Assembly (NCBI GenBank): GCA_949741915.1
Contig: CATJOM010000035.1
Coordinates: 1-64,000 of the forward strand
Direction: 5' to 3'
From: an uncultured Candidatus Melainabacteria bacterium
GTDB lineage: Bacteria > Cyanobacteriota > Vampirovibrionia > Gastranaerophilales > Gastranaerophilaceae
Length of the DNA stretch: 64,000 nt
The first letter of the stretch is position 1. Every line of letters begins with the position of its first letter. Positions 24,917 to 33,336 of this stretch are shown here, piece by piece. The notes below the pieces were generated by a model, which made no database searches, had not been told where the DNA came from, and worked only from the letters and a program-made list of their open reading frames with translations. A program made the translations under genes and the position numbers.

Positions 24917-27898
24917 ATGGAAGAAAAAAAACTATCGCCCGCAAGGGTAATTTTAAAAAAGCAACATTTGCAGATAAAGAAGCAAACTGGGAAACTTAAA
25001 CAATTAATAAAACTCGTATCAGATAACGTTCTAAAACCTTTCCAAAAGCATTCATTGTACGTAAACTTCAAGAGTTTTAGCAGAAAAAGACAACTTCAAA
25101 ATATTGAGGGGATTGAAAATTTTTCTGCATATTCACAGATTAAATCAGCGAATAATCAATTATATAAACACTTTACAAGAAGAAATTCAGCATTCTCTCT
25201 TGTTGAGATGTTAATGGCACTACTTGTAGCTTCATTATTAATGGCAGCACTGGCACCTGTTATGACAAAAAGGTTTAATGAAAATGTTACAATAGATGCT
25301 AATGTGTCATCATCTGGCGAGGGTATCAAAAAAACCTACGAAATAGAATTTGGCTCGGATGAATGTAGCGAAATAAAGACTGATAGTGACGGAAGCGAGT
25401 ATTGCGAAGGCGAATACTCTATCCCAAGCAATTTTAGCGGAGCAATGAAAGTAACCGTTGTAGGCGCTGGCGGAGGCGGGGGCATAGCACCCACAGCCGG
25501 ATATGTTGAATACACAACAGCAGGAAGTACAAATAGTTTTACAGTGCCTGCAATGGTAAAACAAATTGAGGCAACACTTATCGGCGGAGGAGCTGGCGGT
25601 GGAGCTGCTTCATGGGTTGAAACCTATAAAGAGTGGAAAGGAGGACAGATAACTACCTGGACAGCCCCAAATGAAGTAATGGGTAAAATTGTAAAAGTTA
25701 CAGCATGCGGTGGCGGTGGAGGAGGGGGCTCTGCCTTTTATAATTCCAGCAATCCTGATCATGACTGGGTAAATGCCGGTGGTGGAGGCTCAGGTGGGTA
25801 TCTTGAAAACGTTATCAAAAAGATGCCAAATTCGGGCTCTTTATCTATTGTAATTGGTGGTGGTGGAGGCGCAGGCGGGCACAATAACTCATGTGGCAAC
25901 AACGGCCATGAACCAAATGGTGGTGGTGGCGGAAGTGAATGCGGCGCAACATCAGGCGGGACAGGCGGCAGTGCAGGCGGAGGAAATGGCGGCAGGGTTG
26001 CACCAGATATTACCACTGGAGCAAGTAACACCTTTACCGTAGCTCAAGGCGGTTCTGGTGGCGTAAATGGTACTGCAACTACAACCAGCGCCTTGGGGAA
26101 GGGCGGTTCCGGTGGTGCAGGTGGAAATGGCGGTAATGCATGGGATTGGGATACTCTTTACAACAATGAGAATATGGGCGGCGGTTCTGGTGGAACGCTC
26201 GGCGGAGGTGGAGGCGGAGGCGGTACAGGCGGCAGCAAGGGCGGAGGAGGTGGCGGTGCAACGCAGATAAGCGGTTTTACCAATGGAAATGTACTTGCGC
26301 CGGGTGGTGGCGGAGGTCTTGGTATTGATATGTTATACGCAATGGGTGGTTCTGGTGGTGGAGGCGGAGGCGGTACAGGTGGCGGATTTGGTGGCCATGA
26401 ACCTCATTTAGAGATTGGAAGGGGTGGCGGTGGTGGGCAGCCGGGTGGCGGACATTCTACCTGGTGCTGGCCTGGGGTAGTAAAAACTCCATGGTCTGAC
26501 GGACGTGAGTCTAACTTTTGCATAGGGGGTTATGGCATGCGTTGCGCAGGCAATAATTATGGCGATATGACCGATGGCAAAGATGGCGCAGCGAGAATTT
26601 ATTACGCATCTTCTACAGCCACTGGCGGCAGCGGGGGTGGGGGTGGCGCAATAGTGCCCTACCAAAGCATAAATGTTACACCAAAAGAAAATTTAAGTAT
26701 ACAGATAGCAAATATAGCAATCGGCCAAGGTGCTGGCGGTTATAATTCAAGTGGAATAATAGTATATGGGCAAGGAGCTGAAAAAGGCAATGTTTCAACT
26801 ATAAAAAGAGGAACAGATGTTCTGCTTAACACAGATGTATATCATGGAGCGTTTGGTGGTTGGAATGAAGGCTCTTGCACAATAAATCATACCTGTCGCT
26901 CAGGTTCTGTATTTGATGGCATAAGTACTGCATACTCTAACAATTGGAATGGAGCATACAATGTTAACGGTCTAGCTGCAGGCAACAGGCCCTATGGTAC
27001 AACTACACCAGGTACTGCAAATTCTACCGGCGGACGCGGTGGATATACCAATGTTTTCGGGGAGCAATTCTGTACACCAGGCGAAGGCGGAACCGCATCT
27101 CATCCTGATGGATACAACGGAACAGGCTATGGCTGTGGAGGTGGAGGCGGTTCCCATGGGGGAAGGGGTGGCTCAGGATCTGGCGGATATGCAAGGATAT
27201 CTTGGAATAATAACTGGAATGCAAGTAACAATAATTATGATATAAAGCAAAATCTGACAGGCGGGGGCGGAGCCAGTGGTAATATTATGAGCTATTCAAT
27301 ATATGTAAGAGGCAATGAAAAAATAAAGATTAGAATAGGTAAAGGCGGAAGCGGTGCATATGTATTGAATAATAATGTAATTAGTGCAAAAAATGGTGGT
27401 ATGACTTCATTTGCATCTGGAGCATCTCGAGAGATAAGGGCAGGCGGCGGAAAAGCAGGAGGTAACCCTGTTGTCACATTTGACAGCTCTAATAATGTAG
27501 TTATAACCGCAGGAGATGGCGGCAGCATATCTGATGTCTGCTGGTATAAAAAGAATTTCTTCAATACTGACACAAAAGGTGAGTACTGTACAAAAGGAAT
27601 TGCTGGCGAAAGAGGTACAGCAAGCAAAGGGGGTAAAGGGGCAGATTTTATTGGATATCAAGTAACAGAGGCCAACAATAGTGAAATAAACATTACAGGC
27701 ACAGGGGGAAATAGCGGCGTCTATGATACAGGCAGCAATTCTAGCGGAAAAAATGCAGACGGATACGGCGCAGGAGGCGGAGGTGCCGCATTAAGAAATG
27801 TCAGCAAGGTTAACTCAAACGAAGCAATATCAAATCCTAATTCTGGCGGAAATGGTTCAAACGGAAGAATAATGCTGGAGTGGTATGAGAACAGGTGA
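24917..27898 (+). CDS. Giant glycine-rich prepilin-like protein
   Basis: 993 aa. A prepilin-type cleavage/methylation motif is clear at residues 92-118: Ala92 | Phe93-Ser-Leu-Val-Glu97, then a hydrophobic helix ('MLMALLVASLLMAALAPVMTK'). The pre-peptide is therefore 92 residues, very long and basic. The rest (about 140-990) is dominated by Gly-rich repeats of 'GGGGGG', 'GGSGG' and 'GAGG', broken by Asn/Ser/Thr-rich beta-type stretches, and ends in 'RIMLEWYENR'. AAGGA at 24904-24908 supports the ATG at 24917. A surface or extracellular role via a type IV pilus or type II secretion-like machine is likely. It lies directly upstream of the SVRC cassette array, but contains no SVRC motif itself. 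Confidence 0.8.
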   Translation: MEEKKLSPARVILKKQHLQIKKQTGKLKQLIKLVSDNVLKPFQKHSLYVNFKSFSRKRQLQNIEGIENFSAYSQIKSANNQLYKHFTRRNSAFSLVEMLMALLVASLLMAALAPVMTKRFNENVTIDANVSSSGEGIKKTYEIEFGSDECSEIKTDSDGSEYCEGEYSIPSNFSGAMKVTVVGAGGGGGIAPTAGYVEYTTAGSTNSFTVPAMVKQIEATLIGGGAGGGAASWVETYKEWKGGQITTWTAPNEVMGKIVKVTACGGGGGGGSAFYNSSNPDHDWVNAGGGGSGGYLENVIKKMPNSGSLSIVIGGGGGAGGHNNSCGNNGHEPNGGGGGSECGATSGGTGGSAGGGNGGRVAPDITTGASNTFTVAQGGSGGVNGTATTTSALGKGGSGGAGGNGGNAWDWDTLYNNENMGGGSGGTLGGGGGGGGTGGSKGGGGGGATQISGFTNGNVLAPGGGGGLGIDMLYAMGGSGGGGGGGTGGGFGGHEPHLEIGRGGGGGQPGGGHSTWCWPGVVKTPWSDGRESNFCIGGYGMRCAGNNYGDMTDGKDGAARIYYASSTATGGSGGGGGAIVPYQSINVTPKENLSIQIANIAIGQGAGGYNSSGIIVYGQGAEKGNVSTIKRGTDVLLNTDVYHGAFGGWNEGSCTINHTCRSGSVFDGISTAYSNNWNGAYNVNGLAAGNRPYGTTTPGTANSTGGRGGYTNVFGEQFCTPGEGGTASHPDGYNGTGYGCGGGGGSHGGRGGSGSGGYARISWNNNWNASNNNYDIKQNLTGGGGASGNIMSYSIYVRGNEKIKIRIGKGGSGAYVLNNNVISAKNGGMTSFASGASREIRAGGGKAGGNPVVTFDSSNNVVITAGDGGSISDVCWYKKNFFNTDTKGEYCTKGIAGERGTASKGGKGADFIGYQVTEANNSEINITGTGGNSGVYDTGSNSSGKNADGYGAGGGGAALRNVSKVNSNEAISNPNSGGNGSNGRIMLEWYENR

Positions 27899-27993
27899 AA
27901 CGTCTTTCTGGAAGTTCAAAGACCTGTTCAGTCTCATTAACCCCGTCTGTCCACAATTTGACTCTCACTAAGATTTTAGATGAACAACTTTTC

Positions 27994-28034
27994 GGGTATT
28001 GAGTTTTTTGTAACCTTTTCAATACCCTTTTCTT
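27994..28034 (+). terminator. Terminator after prepilin-like gene
   Basis: GGGTATTGA (27994-28002) and TCAATACCC (28019-28027) form a perfect 9-bp stem, followed by TTTTCTTT. It isolates the downstream cassette array from this transcript. Confidence 0.8.
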
Positions 28035-28419
28035 TATATAGTTGCCAATCATTCTTCTATTAGATATTATTAATAGCGTAGTTATACCCCAAGAGTGTTA
28101 AAGTTTACGGATTTTAACAGACGGGAACCTTCAAATCGTCGGTAAAATCATTTTTATGATAAATTTTTGTATTAAAAATACAAATACCGTTTAATAGAGT
28201 ATATTTTATTAAACTAAATAACTTTACCATTTATATTAAACACAGTACACAAGCAGTTATTGCACATTGAAAGCTAAAGCCAGTGTTGGTTTTAGATGCT
28301 CCTTATGACTAGTATTACCGTTGCGCGTTCTAGCTATATGCAGTTCCGCTTTTTACTTATTGTGGTTTAGCTGTGCTTTTGCTGGTTTTTTAAGCTATAT
28401 TTCACACTTGCGTCCCACT

Positions 28420-28614
28420 ACTTTGCACATTGTATCCTTTACCAGCGGCTGTGCGGGCGCTGCATTAGGAAGCGCCTGGGCTAACAATTGTTATGCAAAT
28501 AATGTCTGGTCCTATACATCCTCGGGTGGCAGTAGTTATGTTGATTTTTACATGGGTGGCGGCTCGTTTAATAAAGAGGCTGTACTACATACAGGTGCTT
28601 TTTCGGTGCGCTGT
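28420..28614 (+). other. SVRC cassette unit 1 (5' box degenerate)
   Basis: Encodes 'SFTSGCAGAALGSAW', 'NNCYANNVWSY', 'YMGGGSF' and ends 'GAFSVRCV' followed by a stop. The 5' box has decayed to ACTTTGCAC, but alignment to unit 2 is gap-free over the first 12 residues. A leader-like TAAGCT is at 28391. Confidence 0.6.
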
Positions 28615-28657
28615 GTTTAGGGTTTGATTACAGCTGTGCGATCAGGGTGCGGCTTCC

Positions 28658-28834
28658 TCTGTGCGGTGCGAGAGCTTCATTGGCGGCTGTAAGGGTGCCA
28701 GTGAAAATAATTGTTATTCAGCTCATCTGTGGTCATATATTAGAGATGAATCTAATGGCTGGCTTTTTCGGATGTATAATGGAATTTTTAGCGAGTTTAG
28801 CCGTAGTCTTAGCAGAGCCATTTCGGTGCGCTGG
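28658..28834 (+). other. SVRC cassette unit 2
   Basis: Leader TACAGCTGTGCGA at 28629, 29 nt before TCTGTGCGGTGC. Encodes 'QLCDQGAAS' then 'SVRCESFIGGCKGAS', 'NNCYSAHLWSYI', 'MYNGIF' and 'AISVRW'. The final Cys is replaced by Trp. The core is 55 codons from box to box. Confidence 0.65.
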
Positions 28835-29034
28835 TTTTTACTGTATTTGCAGGTACTACTTCACTAGTGATTTCCACCCATAGTTGCGGCACTTTGTGTT
28901 TTGACTGTGCACCACGTTATTTTCCTTAACATATCCTTCAAGCTTTTACTTTTGGATAGCACTCAAGTCCCATAAGTAAGTGTCGAGTCATTCTTGCACA
29001 GCTTGCCTTGCTATGTGGCTGCCGTGGTGATGGT

Positions 29035-29215
29035 TCCGTGCTTTATGCAGAGCTCATACAAGAACTGTGCGGGCGCTTGGATTAATACCTGTTACTCGTA
29101 TCATGTATGGTCTTCAACGAAGACTTCAGATAGATGCTATCAGGGGCCATTTCTGTGGTCAGGCGTTATTCACTATGAAGGTATAGACTACACCCGAGCC
29201 ATTTCGGTGCGCCAT
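29035..29215 (+). other. SVRC cassette unit 3 (damaged)
   Basis: The 5' box is altered (TCCGTGCTTTATGC) and a one-base shift separates it from 'SYKNCAGAWINTCYSYHVWSS' and 'AISVRH'. The final Cys is lost. Confidence 0.55.
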
Positions 29216-29344
29216 CGCTTTTTATTCGTTACCTTGGGTGTTGCTTGCTTAGTGCAGTTTTATTATAGACTACGCTCCGGATTTGATGTTCAGTCATTCC
29301 CTTGGCTATTACAGCTACAGCTGTGCGACCATGATGCTATAGCT

Positions 29345-29524
29345 TCTGTGCGGTGCGATCCTAGTTATGGTGGTTGTGTGGGCTCTACAAATAGTAACTG
29401 TTACTCGGATGCCTTTTGGTCGGGCACGCTTATAAATGAAAGCAGCTATCAGGCCTTCTGGCTTAACGCAGGCCTTATTCGCACAGGCTCCCGCGGTACC
29501 AATGAAGCCTATTCGGTGCGCTGT
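29345..29524 (+). other. SVRC cassette unit 4
   Basis: Leader at 29316, 29 nt before the 5' box. Encodes 'SVRCDPSYGGCVGST', 'NCYSDAFWSGT', 'AFWLNAGLI' and 'AYSVRC'. It is intact box to box, 56 codons, and the best representative of the set. Confidence 0.7.
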
Positions 29525-29658
29525 ATGCAGTACACTTTATTTTGCTTGTTTTTTCACCCAGGATTTGTTTTAGTTTATTAGACAGGTGCAATAAAGGCAT
29601 AGTTAAGTATGTATGCCCTCTAGTGACACCAAGTTTGATTGTAGGCACACACTACATT

Positions 29659-29990
29659 CACCAGTGATTCATCGATTTCTTTAGCGCTCTATGCGATATT
29701 CTTGGCGTATTTGTTTGCCTGTCGCGGGTATACTACTGCCCTAAAGATATATTCCTATAAGCATAGGGCAAGAAGCTGTACAATAGCTCAAGGCGCGCCA
29801 GATATAGCGTGTTTCTTATATAGGCGGTGCCTGAGTTTCAGATAATATTTTTTGTACCTATGTTATATGGTCACCACCTTCTGGACAGGAGATATTTGTT
29901 TACACTATTCCCAAACCTACCAGTGACATCCTTAGCCAGCCTATTTCTTCGATATTGACTACTGAAGTTCTAGCGTTACTTATTTTGACA
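29659..29990 (+). other. Decayed cassette remnants
   Basis: GCTCTATGCGATATTC (from 29686) resembles the 5' box of unit 5. GGCGGTGCCTGAGTTT (about 29823) resembles the 3' box, and 'TYVIWS' coding sequence at about 29855-29872 resembles the central CYxxxVWS block. One or two eroded units would explain the double-length gap between units 4 and 5. Confidence 0.4.
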
Positions 29991-30170
29991 CAATGATATT
30001 TACCCGCTCTTTTATACGCTTGTTTTCGAAGCATTTCTAGTACTCATTGCCTGCGGCACTAGATTTACTGCTATAGATACCTTGTGCATCGCTTATATTT
30101 TGCAAGTTATAATGTAGACCGCATCTGTTCCATTTGTGCTATACAGCTGTGCAGTCTTAGCTCTGCAGAC

Positions 30171-30350
30171 TCTGTGCGATGCTCTACTATCTGGGGCTCG
30201 TGTTACAGAGGCTCAGATTCAGACTGCGTTCCACATGCCCTTTGGACTAGTACCCCAAGCACCTCAGGACATTCTAACTCCTGGTTTTCCGGGGGCAGCT
30301 TCGGATTAGATTCTTCGTTTACTAACTTTCATGCATTTTCGGTGCGCTGT
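30171..30350 (+). other. SVRC cassette unit 5
   Basis: Leader TACAGCTGTGC at 30142 (29 nt). Encodes 'SVRCSTIWGSCYRGS', 'DCVPHALWTST', 'WFSGGSF' and 'HAFSVRCV'. It is 56 codons box to box, the same length as unit 4. Confidence 0.7.
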
Positions 30351-30481
30351 GTTTTTGGGGCCAAATGTGGTTGAAGCAATAGGGTATAATATTTTGTACT
30401 ACCTGCTGGACGCTGACTTTTGTGACAGTATGTTATCTACTGACGACTCCTTTGTTTTATCTTGCCATTACAGTTACAAGC

Positions 30482-30682
30482 TCCGTGCGGTGCGATGCAT
30501 TGAGCGGCAAGTGCGGCGGAGCCATGTATGATTTCTGTTATCCTTTCGATGTATGGTCAGGTACAGTTCGTGATACAAATTACTACACAGCAACTGCCTT
30601 TATAGGTGGCACATTTAATGCCAGCCTCTCATGCGACAGCACTGGAAGGTGTCAAAGACTTCACGCCTTTTCGGTGCGCTGT
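30482..30682 (+). other. SVRC cassette unit 6
   Basis: 5' box TCCGTGCGGTGC. The leader TACAG is present but only 13 nt upstream. Encodes 'SVRCDALSGKCGGAM', 'DFCYPFDVWSGT', 'FIGGTF' and 'HAFSVRCL', with an extra Cys pair in the second half; 63 codons between boxes. Confidence 0.65.
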
Positions 30683-30809
30683 TTGCCATTTATCCTTTTG
30701 TTATAAGAGAGAGCACAGCGGCTGAGTTATGTTACATTCTACGCTAAAGCGTGCTGTGTTTATGGCTTTGGCTTATATAATACAGCTGTGCGACGAAAAG
30801 CGGACAGGT

Positions 30810-30986
30810 TCTATACAATGTGAGTACTCAGGCTCATGTACAGGCTCAGAAGGGGGCTGGTGCAACACAAGCTATGTATGGTCAGGCACTTACTTTGGTG
30901 AACCGAAGTATGGTATTTTTTGGCTATATAATGGTAACTTTACTTCTCGTCAGTTTGGTGTCACCTGGGCCTATTCGGTGCGCTGT
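30810..30986 (+). other. SVRC cassette unit 7
   Basis: Leader TACAGCTGTGCGA at 30781 (29 nt). The 5' box is changed to TCTATACAATGT (Ser-Ile-Gln-Cys). Encodes 'GSCTGSEGGWCNTSYVWSGT', 'FWLYNGNF' and 'AYSVRCV'. Confidence 0.65.
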
Positions 30987-31096
30987 GTTGCTGGAGCTGC
31001 ATGATTAATGCATCTAATAACTACACTAAAAGACCTACCGCACGCTGTTTTTAACAGAATAGATATACATAAATTGCATTTTGTACCCAAAGAGGC

Positions 31097-31288
31097 TCTG
31101 TGCGATGCTGCGTAGGGCCTGATTACTGTGCAGGCTCATCCCCAGCAAGAGATGCGGGTTATTGTTGGCCAAAAGCCATATGGACAGCAAATTTTTGCTA
31201 TGGACAGAGCTACAGCGACTATTCATTTAACAATGGTAGCTTTTACGCTCAGATTTCAGACCACACCTATGCCTTTACGGTGCGCTGT
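31097..31288 (+). other. SVRC cassette unit 8, last of the array
   Basis: 5' box TCTGTGCGATGC. Encodes 'SVRCCVGPDYCAGSS', 'GYCWPKAIWTANF', 'FNNGSF' and 'AFTVRCV' (the end box begins ACG, not TCG). The frame runs on 28 codons past the box before a stop. Confidence 0.65.
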
Positions 31289-31423
31289 GTTCTTGGCTTT
31301 TATTGGCAATTGCAAGCAGACAAAACAAATTCATTAAAAAACGATTATTCTTGGCAGCTTCGCACCAATTAAAATAAAAATCCAAGATGAATTATCACTA
31401 CAAATTACAAAAAAGTTCATTGT

Positions 31424-31478
31424 CAACAAAAATGCGCCTTTTGAAATTATGGTGTTTTGCATAATTAATAGGCGCATT
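31424..31478 (-). terminator. Terminator of aroF
   Basis: AATGCGCC (31431-31438) pairs with GGCGCATT (31471-31478), with an inner AATTATG/CATAATT stem. Read on the minus strand it is followed by TTTTTG. It separates aroF from the cassette array. Confidence 0.75.
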
Positions 31479-31500
31479 CAATATTTATCTTAAATGTCTT

Positions 31501-32520
31501 TTACATTGTACCCATTTTTTTATCTACCACAGGGGCAATCTTTATAAGCTTTTCCATTAATTCCTTAAATTGCTCAGGATATAAAGATTGGGCCCCATCA
31601 CAAAGTGCGCAGTCAGGTTCATTATGTACTTCTATCATAAGCCCATCACAGCCTGCTGCGACCGATGCCATAGACATTGGTGCAACCTTATCTCTGAGAC
31701 CTGTTCCGTGGCTTGGGTCAATAATTATGGGCAAGTGGCTAAGTTTATTCACCACAGGTATCGAGCATAAATCAAGTGTATTCCTTGTGGCCCTCTCAAA
31801 TGTTCTAATGCCGCGCTCACAAAGAATTACTTCTCTATTGCCGCCAGATAATATATATTCTGCAGCCATAAGCCATTCCTCAATTGTTGCAGAGAGGCCT
31901 CTTTTAATCATCACAGGTTTATCAACATGGCTTAATTCCTTAAGTAGATTGAAGTTTTGCATATTTCTTGCACCGACCTGCAAAATGTCAACATATTTTA
32001 GAAACAATGGAATCTGGTTTATTTCCATAACTTCACTTGTAACAGCCATATTATATTTATCTGCAACCCTTCTTATAATCTTTAGGCCCTCTTCACCGAG
32101 ACCCTGAAATGCATAGGGGGAGGTTCTCGGCTTAAAAGCACCACCTCTAATGATTTTTACACCATATGAACTAAGCTTTTCAGCACAGGCCTCCACTTGT
32201 TCTTCAGATTCAACTGTACATGGCCCCGCAATTAATCCCACGTTACCACCGCCAAATTTTTCACCATTAACATTGATTACAGTATCTTCAGGCTTAAAGA
32301 TTCTGCTTACAAGTTTATAGCTTGAAGAGATTTTAAGCACTTCTTTTACACCATCCAAAAGTTCAAAATCTCTTGGGTCAATAGAATTTGCACCAACAGC
32401 ACCGATTACTGTGTGCATATCGCCTTTTGAAACGTGCGAGTCTCTACCTTTTTTCTTAACCACATCTATAACTTTTTCTATTTGTTCCTCAGAAGCGCCA
32501 TGGCGCATAACAATTAGCAT
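31501..32520 (-). CDS. aroF: 3-deoxy-7-phosphoheptulonate synthase (DAHP synthase, AroF/KDPS-like type)
   Basis: 339 aa. First enzyme of the shikimate pathway, condensing PEP and erythrose-4-phosphate. An N-terminal ferredoxin-like/ACT-like domain (1-70, 'MLIVMRHGASEEQIEKVIDVV') is fused to the TIM barrel. Barrel motifs: 'GPCTVESEEQ', 'RGGAFKPRTSPYAFQGLG', 'LQVGARNMQN', 'MIKRGLSATIEEWL', 'LCERGIRTFE', 'IDPSHGTG' and 'IEVHNEPDCALCDGAQSL'. Length and order match the type I-beta family. Single-gene transcript with its own terminator. Confidence 0.95.
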   Translation of the reverse strand: MLIVMRHGASEEQIEKVIDVVKKKGRDSHVSKGDMHTVIGAVGANSIDPRDFELLDGVKEVLKISSSYKLVSRIFKPEDTVINVNGEKFGGGNVGLIAGPCTVESEEQVEACAEKLSSYGVKIIRGGAFKPRTSPYAFQGLGEEGLKIIRRVADKYNMAVTSEVMEINQIPLFLKYVDILQVGARNMQNFNLLKELSHVDKPVMIKRGLSATIEEWLMAAEYILSGGNREVILCERGIRTFERATRNTLDLCSIPVVNKLSHLPIIIDPSHGTGLRDKVAPMSMASVAAGCDGLMIEVHNEPDCALCDGAQSLYPEQFKELMEKLIKIAPVVDKKMGTM

Positions 32521-32571
32521 GTTTCTCTCTCCTCAAAAATTGCTCAATCATATTAGCACAAAAAAGTTTTG

Positions 32572-32580
32572 TGGTAAAAT
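32572..32580 (+). promoter_or_regulatory. Extended -10 of rsmE operon, leaderless type
   Basis: TGGTAAAAT ends 6 nt before the ATG at 32587. No ribosome site is present. Confidence 0.5.
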
Positions 32581-32586
32581 TAATCC

Positions 32587-33336
32587 ATGCCGCATTTTTT
32601 TATAGATTCAAAAAAAATTAATAATAATTTACTTATAGTGGATGATGCTGAAACCGTACACCATTTAACGGGATCCTTAAGAATTCAAAATGGAGAGGTT
32701 TTAAAATTTATTGATGAAAATAAAATTCAATATCTGGCAAAAATTACAGATTTTTCAAAAAAAGAGGTGCGAGCAGAAATATTAAGGAGTGAAAAGTCAA
32801 ACAGGGAGCTTAATTACAATATATTTTTAGCACAGAGTGTTTTAAAAACTGATGCACAAAACCTTTTAATATCAAACGCTGCACAGCTTGGAATTAGAGG
32901 TGTTTATCCTTTTGTTTCAGAGTTTTCAACAGTAAAGAGTACAACAGCAAAACTTAAGGCAGAAAAATGGCAAAAAATTTCAGACGAAGCTTTTAAACAA
33001 TGCGAACGGGCTGATAGAATGGCTGTGTTTGAAATTTTACCCATCAATGCAATACTAAAGAAGTTCAAAAAAGAGAATATTATTATTTTCGCAGAAAGAG
33101 ATGAAAATACAGACGTCTTAAGTGGTGTTAAAACTGCAGATTTGGGCTCTGATATTTTGATTATAACAGGCCCGGAAGGCGGCTTTTCAGATAATGAATT
33201 TGAATTTTTCAAGGCAAACAAATATAACCTAGCAACACTTGGAAATTTAATATTTAAGGCGCCAAATGCGGTGACAGCAGGAATTTCGAACGTTGTTTTT
33301 GCTATTAGTTTATATGAAAAAGGAATTATCAATTGA
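32587..33336 (+). CDS. rsmE: 16S rRNA (uracil-1498-N3)-methyltransferase RsmE
   Basis: 249 aa. SPOUT-class SAM-dependent methyltransferase of 16S rRNA U1498. An N-terminal PUA-like domain ('VDDAETVHHLTGSLRIQNGEVL') is followed by the knotted SPOUT domain with 'ITGPEGGFSDNEFEFF' and 'LGNLIFKAPNAVTAGISNVVF' (family pattern LGxxILRxETA, here NLIFKAPNA, so slightly divergent). The stop overlaps the next start (AATTGA), so it is translationally coupled to the CCA-adding enzyme. An RNA-maturation operon is a sensible reading. Confidence 0.9.
   Translation: MPHFFIDSKKINNNLLIVDDAETVHHLTGSLRIQNGEVLKFIDENKIQYLAKITDFSKKEVRAEILRSEKSNRELNYNIFLAQSVLKTDAQNLLISNAAQLGIRGVYPFVSEFSTVKSTTAKLKAEKWQKISDEAFKQCERADRMAVFEILPINAILKKFKKENIIIFAERDENTDVLSGVKTADLGSDILIITGPEGGFSDNEFEFFKANKYNLATLGNLIFKAPNAVTAGISNVVFAISLYEKGIIN

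Larger units (their letters stand above)
28391..31288 (+). repeat. Array of at least eight silent SVRC cassettes
   Basis: Eight units of about 180-210 bp, all in the same orientation, spaced about 300 bp apart (larger in the decayed middle). Each encodes one domain with pattern SVRC-x(5-7)-C-x-G-x(5-9)-CY-x(3)-VWS-...-G-x-F-...-A(Y/F)-SVRC. The 5' box is TCTGTGCGGTGC-like, the 3' box almost invariant TTCGGTGCGCTG; a leader TACAGCTGTGCGA is exactly 29 nt before the 5' box in units 2, 4, 5 and 7. Units are in different frames, with no ribosome sites or fitting starts, and stop codons lie between them. The region is clearly more GC-rich than flanking genes. The domain end resembles C-type-lectin-like Fib_succ_major/DUF1566 C-termini. 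Confidence 0.75.

Noticed and set aside
25759-27661. Long minus-strand and other-frame open frames across the Gly-rich gene
   Set aside because: They are compositional shadows of GGn repeats (Pro-, Ala- or Arg/His-rich in other frames).
28391-31288. Cassette array read as a CRISPR array
   Set aside because: Boxes are 12-16 nt, encode Ser-Val-Arg-Cys in frame, and intervals are about 170-330 nt of related coding sequence, unlike 30-40 nt unique spacers. No cas genes.
28391-31288. Cassette array read as integron gene cassettes
   Set aside because: No palindromic attC-like sites with R/L boxes, no integrase, and all units encode the same domain rather than unrelated genes with starts.
28321-31372. 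Open frames of 60-195 codons across the array called as separate genes
   Set aside because: They begin at chance ATG or TTG codons without ribosome sites, and the upstream parts have no similarity to each other. Only the box-to-box parts are shared.
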